Positions 9,114 through 20,335 of a stretch of DNA of 64,000 bases are shown piece after piece (position 1 is the first letter of the stretch; every line of letters starts with the position of its first letter). Location: contig NZ_JAALFH010000062.1 of assembly GCF_011058255.1 (NCBI RefSeq), positions 22,376 through 86,375 of the forward strand. The letters are read 5' to 3'. The notes below the pieces were generated by a model, which was not told where the DNA came from, ran no database searches, and saw nothing but the letters and a program-made list of their open reading frames with translations. The position numbers were made by a program, and so were the translations under genes. Source of the stretch: Thioalkalivibrio sp. XN8 (GTDB lineage: Bacteria > Pseudomonadota > Gammaproteobacteria > Steroidobacterales > XN24).

Positions 9114-9917
9114 TCACCACGCCGGCGCCAGCCAGCGCACGCCCAGCACGAACACGGGGATGGCGGCGAGCAGGCTGTCGATCCGGTCGAGCACGCCGCC
9201 GTGGCCGGGCAGGACGTGGCTGGTGTCCTTCAGTCCCGCCGTGCGCTTGAGCATGCTGATGCCGAGGTCGCCGATCACCGAGATGCCGCCCACGGCGAGC
9301 GAGAGCACCACCAGCGGGAACGCCGGCACGTCGAACCAGTACGCGCCCCCGGTGGCCACCAGGGCCACCAGGCACAGGCCGCCGATCAGGCCCTCCCAGG
9401 TCTTCTTCGGGCTGATCTGCGGCGCCAGCTTGACCCGCCCCAGCGACCGCCCCGCGAAATACGCCCCGACGTCCGCGGCGGCCACCACGAGGAACAGGTA
9501 CAGCACCCATTCCGGGCCGAAGACGCGGGTCTTGAGCAGGAAGGCAAAGGCCAGCCAGGCCAGCGGCAGCAGCAGCAGCCCGCCGGCCAGCACGACCGCG
9601 CGCGGCAGCCGCAAGGGATACCGGGTCAGCAGCAGGCCGATCACGGCCCACAGCGCCAGGTGGAGCCACAGCAGGCCTTCCGGCAGGTGCCCGGTCGGCA
9701 TCCACCAGGCCAGCCAGCCGATCACCGCCGCCATGGCGAAGGTGTAGGCGGCGCGCGCGCTGGCGGCCCGCACCTCGGCCAGGCCCGACCATTCCCAGGC
9801 CGCCAGCAGCAGCAGCAGCCCGAACAGCACCACGCCGACGTCCTTGGAGGCGAAGAACAGGACGGTCAGCAGCGCGGCGACCAGCAGCAGGGCAGTGACC
9901 AGGCGTTCCTTCAGCAT
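9114..9917 (-). CDS. cdsA: Phosphatidate cytidylyltransferase CdsA
   Basis: Inner-membrane enzyme making CDP-diacylglycerol from phosphatidate and CTP, the precursor of all phospholipids. 267 residues with about eight hydrophobic segments. The C-terminal signature covers SPKKTWEGLIGG and continues to the conserved aspartates in GDLGISMLKR, DTSHVLPGHGG and DRIDS. The true start is ATG 9917 (MLKERLVTALLL), overlapping the end of uppS by 7 bp; the frame stays open upstream but is antisense-type shadow of uppS. Confidence 0.97.
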   Translation of the reverse strand: MLKERLVTALLLVAALLTVLFFASKDVGVVLFGLLLLLAAWEWSGLAEVRAASARAAYTFAMAAVIGWLAWWMPTGHLPEGLLWLHLALWAVIGLLLTRYPLRLPRAVVLAGGLLLLPLAWLAFAFLLKTRVFGPEWVLYLFLVVAAADVGAYFAGRSLGRVKLAPQISPKKTWEGLIGGLCLVALVATGGAYWFDVPAFPLVVLSLAVGGISVIGDLGISMLKRTAGLKDTSHVLPGHGGVLDRIDSLLAAIPVFVLGVRWLAPAW

Positions 9918-10657
9918 GACTCCTCCCCGGCGGCCGGCTGCAGCTGCTCGGACGTCTGCCCGAAGCGCCGTTCCACGGCGGCATAGCGGGCCAGCGCCCG
10001 GTCCAGCTCGGCTTCCCCGAAATCCGGCCACAGGCAGTCGGTGAACCACAGCTCGGCGTAGGCCAGCTGCCAGAGCAGGAAGTTGCTGAGGCGGTGCTCG
10101 CCGCCGGTGCGGATCAGCAGGTCGGGCTCCGGCAGCCCGGCCAGCGCCAGCCGCCCCGCCACCGTCGCGTCGTCGATGGCCGCGGGGTCAAGCGTGCCGG
10201 CGGCTGCCTCGGCGGCCAGCTGCCGCGCGGCCTGGCCGATGTCCCAGCGCCCGCCGTAGGCCAGGGCGATGACCAGCACCAGCCGCTCGTTGGCCCGGGT
10301 CCGCTCCTCGGCCGACCGCATGCGGGCCTGCAGCTCCGCCGACAGCTCGCGGCGCTCGCCGATGAAACGCAGCTGGACGCCGTTGGCGTGCAGCTCGTCC
10401 ACCTCGCGCTCCAGCGCCTCGAGGAACAGCCGCATCAGCGCGCCGACCTCGCCCTGCGGGCGGCGCCAGTTCTCGCTCGAGAACGCGAACAGGGTGAGGT
10501 GACGGATGCCGCGCCGGGCGCAGGTCTCGACGATGGCGCGGGCCGCACGCACGCCGGCCCGGTGGCCGGCCTGGCGCGGCATCATGCGCTGGCGGGCCCA
10601 GCGGCCGTTGCCATCCATGATGATGGCGACGTGGGCGGGCGTGGCTGGAGGGTTCAC
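9911..10657 (-). CDS. uppS: Undecaprenyl (isoprenyl) diphosphate synthase UppS
   Basis: cis-prenyltransferase making the C55 lipid carrier for peptidoglycan and O-antigen synthesis. 248 residues. The N-terminal HVAIIMDGNGRWA contains the catalytic aspartate; later motifs are FAFSSENWRRP and the C-terminal RTGGEHRLSNFLLWQ with ELWF. Start is GTG at 10657. Lies between frr and cdsA, its classical position. Confidence 0.97.
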   Translation of the reverse strand: MNPPATPAHVAIIMDGNGRWARQRMMPRQAGHRAGVRAARAIVETCARRGIRHLTLFAFSSENWRRPQGEVGALMRLFLEALEREVDELHANGVQLRFIGERRELSAELQARMRSAEERTRANERLVLVIALAYGGRWDIGQAARQLAAEAAAGTLDPAAIDDATVAGRLALAGLPEPDLLIRTGGEHRLSNFLLWQLAYAELWFTDCLWPDFGEAELDRALARYAAVERRFGQTSEQLQPAAGEESC

Positions 10658-10676
10658 CGCAAGGACTGCCGGGGCC

Positions 10677-11234
10677 TCAGACCTCGAGCAGTTCCTGTTC
10701 CTTCTCCGCGACCACCTGGTCGACCAGCGCGATGTGCTTGTCGGTCAGCACCTGCACCTCGTCGTGGGCGCGGCGGTCGTCGTCCTCGGTGATCTCTTTT
10801 TCTTTCAGCAGTTCCTTCACGTGATGCAGGGCATCGCGGCGGATGTTACGGATCGCGACCTTGGCGTTCTCGCCCTCGTGGCGCACGACCTTGGTCATGT
10901 CGCGGCGCCGTTCCTCGGTCAGCGGCGGCAGCGGCACCCGGATCACGGTGCCGGCCGTGTTCGGATTCAGGCCGAGGTCGGAGGTCATGATGGCCTTCTC
11001 GACCACCGACACCATCTGGCGTTCCCACGGCGTGATGGTCAGGGTGCGGGAATCCTCGACCCCGACATTGGCGACCTGGCTCAGCGGCACCTCGCTGCCG
11101 TAGTACTCGACCGTGATGTGGTCCAGCAGGCTGGTGTGGGCGCGCCCGGTGCGGAGCTTCTTCAGCTCCCCGCGCAGCGACTCCACGCTCTTGTCCATGC
11201 GCTCGTTGGCGTCCTTCATGATGTCCTGCAGCAT
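10677..11234 (-). CDS. frr: Ribosome recycling factor
   Basis: Splits post-termination ribosomes together with EF-G. 185 residues, exactly the usual length, with the conserved [14 protein letters not shown] near residue 30 and a charged helical bundle to the end. Starts 13 bp downstream of pyrH. Confidence 0.98.
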   Translation of the reverse strand: MLQDIMKDANERMDKSVESLRGELKKLRTGRAHTSLLDHITVEYYGSEVPLSQVANVGVEDSRTLTITPWERQMVSVVEKAIMTSDLGLNPNTAGTVIRVPLPPLTEERRRDMTKVVRHEGENAKVAIRNIRRDALHHVKELLKEKEITEDDDRRAHDEVQVLTDKHIALVDQVVAEKEQELLEV

Positions 11235-11247
11235 GCTCGGGCTCCTC

Positions 11248-11988
11248 TCAGGCTTCGGCGCCGGGCTCGGCGGCCCGGGTCACCAGGGTACCCACGTCCT
11301 CGCCGTTGACGATGCGCAGCAGGTCGCCCTTGTTGTGGACGTTGAACACCCGCAAGGGCAGGTCGTGGTCGCGGCACATCACCACCGCGGTGGCGTCCAT
11401 CACCCCGAGCCGCTGGTCCAGCACCTGGTCGAAGGTCAGGGTGGCGTAGCGTTCGGCGTCCGGATGCTTTTTCGGGTCGGCCGAATACACGCCGTTGACC
11501 TTGGTCGCCTTCAGCAGCAGGTCCGCGCTGATCTCGATCGCCCGCAGGCTGGCGGCGGAATCGGTGGTGAAGAAGGGGTTGCCGGTGCCCGCAGCGAGGA
11601 TCACCACCCGGCTCTTCTCCAGGTGGCGAATGGCGCGGCGGCGGATGTAGTCCTCGCACACGTCGTTGATCCGGATCGCCGACATGACCCGGGCGTGGAC
11701 GCCGAGCTTCTCCAGCGCGTCCTGCAGGGCGAGCGAGTTGATGACCGTGGCCAGCATGCCCATGTTGTCGCCGGTGACGCGGTCCATGCCGGCTTCGGCG
11801 AGGCCGGCGCCGCGGAAGATGTTGCCGCCGCCGATGACCACCGCGACCTGGACGCCCAGCTCGCGCACGTCGCGCAACTCGCCGGCGATGCGGTTGATGA
11901 CCTCGGGATCGATCCCGTAATCGACGCCGCCGAGGAGCGCCTCGCCGCTGAGCTTGAGGAGGATTCTTTTCGGAACTTTCCGGCTCAT
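11248..11988 (-). CDS. pyrH: Uridylate kinase PyrH
   Basis: Hexameric UMP kinase (amino acid kinase family) making UDP for pyrimidine nucleotide synthesis. From ATG 11988 the protein is 246 residues ([18 protein letters not shown]). This start is preferred over the ATG at 12006 because CAGGGGGCGAG, a strong ribosome-binding site, lies immediately before it. Visible motifs: [17 protein letters not shown], and [16 protein letters not shown] rho-independent terminator sits between tsf and pyrH, so pyrH probably also has its own promoter or depends on readthrough. Confidence 0.97.
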   Translation of the reverse strand: MSRKVPKRILLKLSGEALLGGVDYGIDPEVINRIAGELRDVRELGVQVAVVIGGGNIFRGAGLAEAGMDRVTGDNMGMLATVINSLALQDALEKLGVHARVMSAIRINDVCEDYIRRRAIRHLEKSRVVILAAGTGNPFFTTDSAASLRAIEISADLLLKATKVNGVYSADPKKHPDAERYATLTFDQVLDQRLGVMDATAVVMCRDHDLPLRVFNVHNKGDLLRIVNGEDVGTLVTRAAEPGAEA

Positions 11989-12026
11989 CTCGCCCCCTGA
12001 GAGCATTGCCCTGGCACTACGGCCGC

Positions 12027-12052
12027 AAAAAAGAACCCCGCTGTTCGCGGGG
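12027..12052 (-). terminator. Rho-independent terminator after tsf
   Basis: Read on the minus strand: CCCCGC, a five-base loop GAACA, GCGGGG, then TTCTTTTTT. It lies 73 bp after the tsf stop and 39 bp before the pyrH start. This separates the rpsB-tsf unit from the pyrH-frr-onward unit at least in part. Confidence 0.9.
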
Positions 12053-12124
12053 CCCTCGAGTTTACCTCATCTCCGGGCCGCGCGGCGGCTGCGCGCACGA
12101 CCGGATGCTGCGTTGCGACGGGCC

Positions 12125-13000
12125 TCAGCCACCGCGCACCTGGGCCATCACTTCCTCGACGAAGTTGTCGGCCTTCTTTTCGATGCCCTCGCCCACCTCG
12201 AAGCGCACGAAGGCCTGGACCGCGGCGCCGTGCGCCTTGAGCAGCTTGCCCACGGTGGTGTCCGGGTCCTTGACGAAAGGCTGGCCCACCAGGGTGATCT
12301 CGGCGAGCTGCTTGCGCAGGCGCCCCTCGACCATCCTGGCCACGATCTCGGCCGGCTTGCCCTCGCCCTTGGCCTGCTCGACGAGGATTTCGCGCTCCTT
12401 GTCGAGATAGTCCGCCGGGACCTGGCTCTCGTCGACGTACTGCGGCCGCGAGGCGGCGATATGCATGGCGAGATCGCGCGCCAGGGCGTCGTCGCCGCCC
12501 TCCAGCGCGACCAGCACGCCGATCCGGGTCCCGTGCACGTAGCTGCCGACCAGGCCGGTGGACTCCAGCAGCGCGAACCGGCGCACGCCGATGTTCTCGC
12601 CGATCTTGGCCACCAGGCCGCGGCGCGTCTCTTCGACGGTGGCGCCGTCCATGCCGGTCGCCAGCAGCGCGTCGAGGTCCGTCGGGCGCTCGGCCAGCAC
12701 CAGCTCGCCGACCCGCTGCGAGAAATCGCGGAAATCGTCGCCGCCGGCGACGAAATCGGTCTCGCAGTTGATCTCGACGACCGCGGCCGCCTTCTGGTCC
12801 GGCGCGGCGGTGACCACCACCAGGCCTTCCGCCGCGATGCGGCCGGCCTTCTTGTCGGCCTTGGCCAGGCCCTGCTTGCGCATGTGCTCGACGGCCGCCT
12901 CGATGTCGCCGCCGGTCTCCACCAGCGCCTTCTTGCACTCCATCATGCCGGCGCCGGTGCGCTCGCGGAGTTCCTTCACCTGGGATGCGGAAATCGTCAT
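12125..13000 (-). CDS. tsf: Translation elongation factor Ts
   Basis: Nucleotide-exchange factor for EF-Tu. 291 residues, near the usual 283. The N-terminal UBA-like region contains [19 protein letters not shown], followed by the signature [10 protein letters not shown] and the dimerisation core. Lies 3 bp after rpsB, so the two are co-transcribed as usual. Confidence 0.98.
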   Translation of the reverse strand: MTISASQVKELRERTGAGMMECKKALVETGGDIEAAVEHMRKQGLAKADKKAGRIAAEGLVVVTAAPDQKAAAVVEINCETDFVAGGDDFRDFSQRVGELVLAERPTDLDALLATGMDGATVEETRRGLVAKIGENIGVRRFALLESTGLVGSYVHGTRIGVLVALEGGDDALARDLAMHIAASRPQYVDESQVPADYLDKEREILVEQAKGEGKPAEIVARMVEGRLRKQLAEITLVGQPFVKDPDTTVGKLLKAHGAAVQAFVRFEVGEGIEKKADNFVEEVMAQVRGG

Positions 13001-13003
13001 GGC

Positions 13004-13906
13004 TTACTCCTCCGCCGCCGGGGCCTCGGGCTTGGCCGGCTTCTCGGGGGCCGCAGTCTCGGGGGCCGGCGGCTCGGCCGCCTGCGCCTCGGCGGCTGCC
13101 TGGGCCGGCGGCGGTTCCGCATCGGCCTTGCGCGGCGCGTGCGGCTTGCGCACCGGCTTCTTCGCCGCCGGTTCGGCCTCGTTGACCTCGACGAACTCGT
13201 CGGTGCCCTCGGGGACTTCCGGCACCTGCGCCCGGCCTTCCAGCACCGCGTCGGCGATGCCGGCGGTGTAGAGCTGGATGGCGCGCATGGCGTCGTCGTT
13301 GCCCGGGATCACGTAGTCGATGCCCTCGGGCGAGCAGTTGGTGTCGACCACCGCCACGATCGGGATACCCAGCTTGTTGGCCTCGGCCACCGCGATGCGC
13401 TCGTGCTCGATGTCGATGATGAACAGCGCGTCCGGCAGGGAGCCCATGTTCTTGATGCCGCCCAGGCTGCGCTCCAGCTTCTCCATCTCCCGGTTCAGGC
13501 CCAGCACTTCCTTCTTCGAGAGGCTCTCGAAGGTGCCGTCCTCGGCCATCGCCTCGAGCTCGAACAGGCGCTTGATGGACTGCTTCACGGTCTTGTAGTT
13601 GGTGAGCATGCCGCCCAGCCAGCGGTAGCTGACGTAGGGCATGCCGGCGCGGTCGGCCTCGCGCTGGATCGCTTCGCGCGCGCTGCGCTTGGTGCCGACG
13701 AACAGCACGTTGCCGCCGTCGGTGGCGAGCTTGCGGACGAAGTCCTGCGCCTTGATATACAGCGGCAGGGTCTTCTCGAGATTGATGATGTGGATCTTGT
13801 TACGTTCGCCGAAGATGTAGGGTGACATCTTCGGGTTCCAGAAGCGGGTCTGGTGGCCGAAATGAACGCCGGCCTCCAGCATCTGGCGCATGGAGATTGA
13901 AGCCAT
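13004..13906 (-). CDS. rpsB: 30S ribosomal protein S2, with long acidic/alanine tail
   Basis: Small-subunit ribosomal protein that binds the 16S rRNA head/body junction and recruits S1. The first ~230 residues are canonical: [20 protein letters not shown] at the start, [13 protein letters not shown] in the middle and [14 protein letters not shown] toward the end. The protein is 300 residues rather than ~241 because of a low-complexity tail (about residues 230-300) rich in Ala, Pro, Lys and Glu. Such tails occur in some proteobacterial S2 proteins. The tail overlaps no other gene and stays in frame to the stop next to tsf. Confidence 0.97.
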   Translation of the reverse strand: MASISMRQMLEAGVHFGHQTRFWNPKMSPYIFGERNKIHIINLEKTLPLYIKAQDFVRKLATDGGNVLFVGTKRSAREAIQREADRAGMPYVSYRWLGGMLTNYKTVKQSIKRLFELEAMAEDGTFESLSKKEVLGLNREMEKLERSLGGIKNMGSLPDALFIIDIEHERIAVAEANKLGIPIVAVVDTNCSPEGIDYVIPGNDDAMRAIQLYTAGIADAVLEGRAQVPEVPEGTDEFVEVNEAEPAAKKPVRKPHAPRKADAEPPPAQAAAEAQAAEPPAPETAAPEKPAKPEAPAAEE

Positions 13907-14024
13907 GTTGTACTCCTACGGGTTGAGCCTCCACGCACCCCACCCGGCAACCCCTGTCCACTCGGGAAAGAAGGCACCCAGCCGGGCGTGACGGTGCGTG
14001 TGTGGGATTAATTGCGCTTAAGGC
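13907..14024 (-). promoter_or_regulatory. rpsB 5' leader
   Basis: The ~118-nt untranslated leader between the predicted start of transcription and rpsB. A long-range stem GGGTTG (13953-13948) with CAACCC (13925-13920) encloses GTGCGTGGAGGC, directly before the Shine-Dalgarno AGGAG. In E. coli the rpsB leader (the t44/S2 leader) binds S2 to repress rpsB-tsf; the position and structure here suggest the same autogenous control, but identity with that family was not tested. Confidence 0.5.
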
Positions 14025-14030
14025 GCGCGC

Positions 14031-14059
14031 TTTATACCATAGGCGCCGCCTGCGGACAA
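14031..14059 (-). promoter_or_regulatory. Sigma-70 promoter of rpsB-tsf
   Basis: Minus strand -35 TTGTCC (14059-14054), 17-bp spacer, -10 TATAAA (14036-14031), followed by a GC-rich discriminator GCGCGCGCC. A GC-rich discriminator is typical of promoters under stringent (ppGpp/DksA) control, which would suit a ribosomal protein operon. Confidence 0.8.
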
Positions 14060-14161
14060 TCACCCGGAGAGGCCCGCGCCAGTGCCTAAGTGGTTGAACG
14101 GCCGCGCACTTCTCCCCCTTTTGGCCAAGACTGAACCGGCGGCTCGGAGGCCGCAACCGCC

Positions 14162-14932
14162 ATGCCCGTGACCATCAAGACGACCGAGGCCGAGCGCGAG
14201 GGCATGCGCCACGCCGGCCGCCTGGCCGCCGAGGTGCTCGACATGATCGGCGCGCACGTGCGCCCGGGCGTGTCCACGGACGAGCTGGACCGGATCTGCC
14301 ACGAGTACATCACCGGCCGGCAGGGCGCCGTCCCGGCGCCGCTGAATTACCGCGGGTTTCCGAAGTCGATCTGCACCTCGGTCAACCACGTGGTGTGCCA
14401 CGGCATCCCGGGCGAGCGGGTGCTGAAGAAAGGCGACATCGTCAACATCGACATCACCGTCATCAAGGACGGCTGGCACGGCGACACCAGCCGCATGTTC
14501 TTCGTCGGCGAACCCACCGTCGGGGGCCGCCGGGTCAGCGAGGTCTCGCACGAGGCCATGCGCCGCGGCATCGAGATGGTCCGACCGGGCGTGCGCCTCG
14601 GCGACATCGGCCATGCCATCCAGGCTTACGTCGAAGCGCAGCACTGCTCGGTGGTGCGCGAATACTGCGGCCACGGCATCGGCCGCGAGTTCCACGAGGA
14701 CCCCCAGGTGCTGCACTACGGCAAGCCGGGCACCGGGCTCGAGCTCCTGCCGGGCATGACCTTCACCATCGAGCCGATGGTCAACGCCGGCAAGCGCCAC
14801 GTGCGGCTGCTGCCCGACGGCTGGACCGTGGTCACCAAGGACCATTCGCTCTCGGCCCAGTGGGAGCACACCATCCTGGTCACGGAAGACGGTTTCGAAG
14901 TACTGACGCTCGGCGCGTCCGGCCGGATCTGA
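14162..14932 (+). CDS. map: Type I methionine aminopeptidase
   Basis: Removes the initiator methionine from new proteins. 256 residues. Metal ligands of the pita-bread fold are visible: the aspartates in NIDITVIKDGWHGDTSR, His in CGHGIGREFHE, Glu in FTIEPMVN and Glu in QWEHTILV. Divergent from rpsB as in many gammaproteobacteria. Start ATG at 14162; followed 8 bp later by glnD. Confidence 0.98.
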   Translation: MPVTIKTTEAEREGMRHAGRLAAEVLDMIGAHVRPGVSTDELDRICHEYITGRQGAVPAPLNYRGFPKSICTSVNHVVCHGIPGERVLKKGDIVNIDITVIKDGWHGDTSRMFFVGEPTVGGRRVSEVSHEAMRRGIEMVRPGVRLGDIGHAIQAYVEAQHCSVVREYCGHGIGREFHEDPQVLHYGKPGTGLELLPGMTFTIEPMVNAGKRHVRLLPDGWTVVTKDHSLSAQWEHTILVTEDGFEVLTLGASGRI

Positions 14933-14940
14933 GGAGCGCC

Positions 14941-17610
14941 ATGGATACCGCCACCCGGCCTGCCGCCGCCCAGGACCCGCAACTGCCGGAGGTCGATGCC
15001 GCGCCCGGCCCGGCCGCCGTCCGCCAGTTCCGGCAGGTGCTGGAGGCCGGCGACCGGCAGCTCCGCGCCCGCTTCGAGGCCGAGGAGCCGGTCGAGGCGC
15101 TGGTGCGCGACCGCGCCCGCCTGATCGACATCGCCCTGGTCCGCGCCTGGCGCATGCACCTCGGCGACGCCCACGGCGAGCTGGCGCTGGTGGCGGTCGG
15201 CGGCTACGGCCGCGGCGAGCTCCATCCCTGCTCCGACATCGACATCATGGTGGTGGTGCCGGCCGGCGACGACAGCGCCTGGCGGGAGCGCGTGTCGGGC
15301 TTTTTGACGTTCCTGTGGGACATCGGCATGGAGGTCGGCCACAGCGTGCGCACGCTGGCCGACTGCGAACGGGAGGCCGCCGCCGACGTCACGGTCGTGA
15401 CCACCCTGATGGAATCGCGGCTGCTGGACGGCGCGCCCGGCCTGTTCGAGGCCATGCAGGCGGCCACGGCCCCCGAGCGGGTCTGGCCCGCCGCCGAATT
15501 CTTCACCGCCAAGCGCGACGAGCAGACCGCCCGCCATCATCGCTACCACGACACGGCCCACAACCTCGAGCCGAACATCAAGGGCACCCCCGGAGGCCTG
15601 CGGGACATCCAGGTGGTGTGCTGGATCGCCAAGCGGCAATTCGGCGTCGGCAGCCTGCACCAGCTGGCCCAGCAGGGTTTTCTCACCGACTACGAATACC
15701 GGCGCCTGCTGGCCGGCCAGAACTTCCTGTGGAAGATCCGCTGGGCGCTGCACACCGTCACCGGCCGGCGCGAGGACCGCCTGCTGTTCGACCACCAGGT
15801 CAAGCTGGCGAAGCTGTTCGGCTATGAGGACGCCAGCTACACGCTGGCGGTCGAGCAGTTCATGCAGAAGTACTACCGCACGGTGCAGGAACTGGCGCGC
15901 CTCAACGAGATGCTGCTGCAGCTGTTCGAGGAAGCGATCCTGCTCGACCCCGCCGCCCCGCCCCGCCCGCTGAACGCCCGCTTCCAGGTGCGCAACGAGT
16001 TCCTGGAGGTCACCGACGAGGAAGTCTTCGAGCGAACGCCGTCGGCGCTGCTGGAGATCTTCCTGCTGCTGCAGCAGGAGCCGGGCTTGAAGGGCGTGAG
16101 CGCGCGCACCATCCGGCTGCTGCGCCGCGCCCTGCCGCTGATCGACGAGGAGTTCCGCCAGAACCCGCGCCACCACCGGCTGTTCATGGACATCATCAAG
16201 GCGCCGGAGGGCGTGACCCACGAGCTCCGGCGCATGAACCGCTACGGCGTGCTCGGCCGCTACATCCCGGCCTTCGGCCGCGTCACCGGCCGCATGCAGT
16301 TCGACCTCTTCCACGCCTATACCGTGGACGCCCACACCCTGTTCGTGGTCTCCAACCTGCGGCGCTTCGCGCTGGCGCGCTTCGACCACGAGATGCCGAT
16401 GTGCAGCCGGATCATGCAGGCGCTGCCGAAGCCCGAGCTGGCCTACCTGGCGGGGCTGTTCCACGACATCGCCAAGGGCCGCGGCGGCGACCACTCCGAG
16501 CTCGGCGCGGTCGACGCCGAGGCCTTCTGCCTGGAACACGGCCTCTCGCCCTATGACGCGCGCCTGGTGGCGTGGCTGGTGCGCCACCACCTGACCTTCT
16601 CCATCACCGCGCAGAAGAAAGACATCCACGACCCGGCCGTGGTGGCCAGTTTCGCCCGCACCGTGGGCGACGAGACCCGCCTCGATTATCTCTACGTGCT
16701 GACCGTGGCCGACGTCCGGGGCACCAGCCCGAAGCTGTGGAACGCCTGGAAGGCCTCGCTGTTCGAGGAGTTCTACCTCAGCGTGAAGCGGGCGCTGCGC
16801 GCCGGGCTGGAGTCGCCCATCGATTCCGAACAGCTGGTGGCCGAGACCCAGGACGCGGCGCTGGCGCTGCTCGCCGCCCGCGGGATCCGGGCCGCGCGGG
16901 CCCGCGAGGTCTGGGGCGGCTTCGCCCAGGAGTATTTCCTGCGCCATACGCCCGAGGAGATCGCCTGGCACATCCGCGTGCTGGCCACCCTCGAGGACCG
17001 CGGCGAACAGGCCGCGGTCTCAGTGGAGCAGCAGACCGGCCGCGGCGGCACCGCCATCATGGTGTGCACCCAGAGCGGCCAGCACAGCTTCGCCCGGGCT
17101 ACCGGCGCGCTGGACGAGCTCGGCCTGAATATCCTGGACGCGCGCGTGGTGCCCGTGGGCGACGGGCGCAACGTGCATACCTACGTGGTGCTGGAGAGCG
17201 ACGGCTCGCCCATCGACGACCACGAGCGGCTGGTGCAGATCGAGACGGCGGTGCGCAAGGCCACCCTGGAGCACGCCGACCGCATGCCGACGGTGCTGCG
17301 CCAGCCCCCGCGCCAGGTCCGGCTGTTCACCACGCCCACGCGCATCGCCTTCTCGCGCGACGAGGCGAACGGCCGCACCGTGGTCGAGCTGATCGCGGCC
17401 GACCGCCCCGGCCTGCTGTGCGAGGTCGGCAAGGCCTTCGTGGAATGCGGCCTGTCGCTGCGCGCCGCCAAGATCATGACCGTCGGCGAACGCGCCGAGG
17501 ACGTGTTCTACATCACCGAGCTCGGCGGCGAAACGCTGGACGCCGCCGCCTGCGCCGCACTCGAACAACGGCTCAAGGCGCGGCTGGACCAGCCCGAGGC
17601 AGTCGCCTGA
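14941..17610 (+). CDS. glnD: PII uridylyltransferase / uridylyl-removing enzyme GlnD
   Basis: Glutamine sensor that uridylylates or de-uridylylates PII proteins and so controls glutamine synthetase and Ntr transcription. 889 residues: nucleotidyltransferase domain with GGYGRGELHPCSDID (residues 87-101), GlnD linker, HD domain with LFHDIAKGRGGDHSELG (about residue 505), and two C-terminal ACT domains (the second containing ADRPGLLCEVGKAF). Start ATG 14941; the frame is open upstream inside map but that is shadow. Likely co-transcribed with map. Confidence 0.98.
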   Translation: MDTATRPAAAQDPQLPEVDAAPGPAAVRQFRQVLEAGDRQLRARFEAEEPVEALVRDRARLIDIALVRAWRMHLGDAHGELALVAVGGYGRGELHPCSDIDIMVVVPAGDDSAWRERVSGFLTFLWDIGMEVGHSVRTLADCEREAAADVTVVTTLMESRLLDGAPGLFEAMQAATAPERVWPAAEFFTAKRDEQTARHHRYHDTAHNLEPNIKGTPGGLRDIQVVCWIAKRQFGVGSLHQLAQQGFLTDYEYRRLLAGQNFLWKIRWALHTVTGRREDRLLFDHQVKLAKLFGYEDASYTLAVEQFMQKYYRTVQELARLNEMLLQLFEEAILLDPAAPPRPLNARFQVRNEFLEVTDEEVFERTPSALLEIFLLLQQEPGLKGVSARTIRLLRRALPLIDEEFRQNPRHHRLFMDIIKAPEGVTHELRRMNRYGVLGRYIPAFGRVTGRMQFDLFHAYTVDAHTLFVVSNLRRFALARFDHEMPMCSRIMQALPKPELAYLAGLFHDIAKGRGGDHSELGAVDAEAFCLEHGLSPYDARLVAWLVRHHLTFSITAQKKDIHDPAVVASFARTVGDETRLDYLYVLTVADVRGTSPKLWNAWKASLFEEFYLSVKRALRAGLESPIDSEQLVAETQDAALALLAARGIRAARAREVWGGFAQEYFLRHTPEEIAWHIRVLATLEDRGEQAAVSVEQQTGRGGTAIMVCTQSGQHSFARATGALDELGLNILDARVVPVGDGRNVHTYVVLESDGSPIDDHERLVQIETAVRKATLEHADRMPTVLRQPPRQVRLFTTPTRIAFSRDEANGRTVVELIAADRPGLLCEVGKAFVECGLSLRAAKIMTVGERAEDVFYITELGGETLDAAACAALEQRLKARLDQPEAVA

Positions 17611-17650
17611 GCACCCCGACGGCCCGCGCGACCTGCGAGGAACCCGCGCC

Positions 17651-18853
<1,203 letters not shown>

Positions 18854-18897
18854 ACTCTCCGCCCAAGGGGCAATCCGCTCCCAGCCGGGACAGGCCG

Positions 18898-19722
18898 ATG
18901 AGCACGCTGCAAGAGACGATCGAAGCCGCCTTCGAGCAACGCGCCAGCTTCACTCCTGACGAGACGCCCGCCGATATCCGCCAGGCCGTGGCGGAAGCCA
19001 TCGACGCCCTGGACGACGGCCGCGAGCGCGTCGCCGAGCAGGTCGACGGCGCCTGGGTGGTCAACGAGTGGCTGAAGAAGGCCGTGCTGCTGTCCTTCCG
19101 CATCGAGGGCAACCGCCTGATCGAAATGGGCGCGCTGCGCGGCTGGGACAAGGTGCCGCTGAAATACTCCGGCTATGACGACAACGCCTTCCAGCACGCC
19201 GGGGCCCGCATCGTGCCGCCCGCCACCGTGCGCCGCGGCGCCTACGTCTCGCCCGACGCCGTGCTGATGCCGAGCTACGTCAACATCGGCGCCTGGATCG
19301 GCCCCGGCACCATGGTCGACACCTGGGCCACCGTCGGCTCCTGCGCCCAGATCGGCGCCAACGTGCATCTCTCCGGCGGCGCCGGCATCGGCGGCGTGCT
19401 CGAACCCCTGCAGGCCAGCCCCACCATCATCGAGGACAACTGCTTCATCGGCGCCCGCTCCGAGATCGTCGAGGGCGTGATCGTCGAAGAAGGCGCAGTG
19501 GTGTCGATGGGCGTGTTCATCGGCCAGAGCACCCGCATCTACGACCGCGAGACCGGCGAGGTCACCTACGGCCGCGTGCCCGCGGGCGCGGTGGTCGTGC
19601 CCGGCAGCCTGCCCTCGGCCGACGGCAAGTACAGCCTCGCCTGTGCGGTGATCGTCAAGCGGGTGGACGCGGCGACGCGGGCGAAGGTGGGCATCAATGA
19701 GCTCTTGCGCTCGGCGCGCTGA
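18898..19722 (+). CDS. dapD: Tetrahydrodipicolinate N-succinyltransferase DapD
   Basis: Succinylates tetrahydrodipicolinate in DAP/lysine synthesis. 274 residues, the same as E. coli DapD. N-terminal helical domain, then a left-handed beta helix with hexapeptide repeats ([37 protein letters not shown]). Start ATG 18898 ([14 protein letters not shown]). Immediately downstream of dapC and presumably co-transcribed. Confidence 0.98.
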   Translation: MSTLQETIEAAFEQRASFTPDETPADIRQAVAEAIDALDDGRERVAEQVDGAWVVNEWLKKAVLLSFRIEGNRLIEMGALRGWDKVPLKYSGYDDNAFQHAGARIVPPATVRRGAYVSPDAVLMPSYVNIGAWIGPGTMVDTWATVGSCAQIGANVHLSGGAGIGGVLEPLQASPTIIEDNCFIGARSEIVEGVIVEEGAVVSMGVFIGQSTRIYDRETGEVTYGRVPAGAVVVPGSLPSADGKYSLACAVIVKRVDAATRAKVGINELLRSAR

Positions 19723-19734
19723 TCAGCTGCGGTC

Positions 19735-19865
19735 CGTGGGGGGCGCTGCGCGCTGCGTCGCAGGCCAATTCGGGGCCGCCGTGAATACATCCCTGTAGGC
19801 TCGCTCGCGCACGTCCTGTGCGCGAGCGCCCCGAATTGGCCTGCAACACATCACGCAGCGCCCTC
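19735..19865 (-). repeat. Structured repeat, copy A (reverse orientation)
   Basis: Long imperfect inverted repeat. The inner arms are GCAGGCCAATTCGGGG and its complement at 19760-19844; the outer arms carry GGGCGCTGCG and CGCAGCGCCC. Its reverse complement aligns along its length with copies B and D, but many arm bases differ while remaining paired. The inner hairpin is GCTCGCGCAC/GTGCGCGAGC around AGGAC. Confidence 0.75.
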
Positions 19866-20015
19866 CCCCAGCCACAAAGCCGATCGCCGCGCACCCCCGC
19901 GCTCCCCGCCGGCGCTGGCCCCGACCCATGATGCCGAAGTCAGCGACAGGCCCAGCCACTAAGAGGCTATCGCGCCGCGTGTCGCCACCGAGCGCGCGTT
20001 GGTGCAGCCCGGTAG

Positions 20016-20138
20016 CCGCGCTGGGTGATGTGGTGCGGGTCGATTCGGGGCGCTCGCGAACAGGGATGTTCGCGAGCGAGCGTACAGGGACGTATTCACA
20101 GCGTCCCCGAATCGACCCGCACCGCAGCGCGCAGCGCG
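20016..20138 (+). repeat. Structured repeat, copy B
   Basis: 123 bp, identical to copy D. Outer arms GCGGGTCGATTCGGGG and its exact complement; inner hairpin CGCTCGCGAACA/TGTTCGCGAGCG closed by a GGGA loop; then a small TAC/GTA hairpin with AGGGAC in the loop. Flanks continue the outer stem (TGGTGC with GCACCG). Confidence 0.85.
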
Positions 20139-20183
20139 AGGTCGGACAGCGTCAGCAACGGGTTCGGGGGTTGCGGGGCGGGA

Positions 20184-20264
20184 GGCGTGGCATGGGTGTT
20201 TGCGGGGCGCTCGCGAACAGGGACGTATTCACAGCGTCCCCGCAAACACCTGTGCCGCGACGCC
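20184..20264 (+). repeat. Structured repeat, copy C (internally deleted)
   Basis: 81 bp. The outer arms are GGTGTTTGCGGGG and its complement, different from copies A, B and D. The core is shortened: compared with B it lacks the segment between two ACAGGGA direct repeats, as if they had recombined or slipped. The remainder (GCGCTCGCGAACAGGGACG, TATTCACAGCGTCCCC) matches B. Confidence 0.8.
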
Positions 20265-20335
20265 CGGCCACTGGGCAAGGAGCCGTGGGTGGTGGAGCAT
20301 GCCGTGGCGAGACGCGTGGTGAGGCAACCCGGTGG

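Noticed and set aside
14716-16971. 751-codon minus-strand frame opposite glnD
   Set aside because: Antisense shadow; glnD carries all expected motifs on the plus strand.
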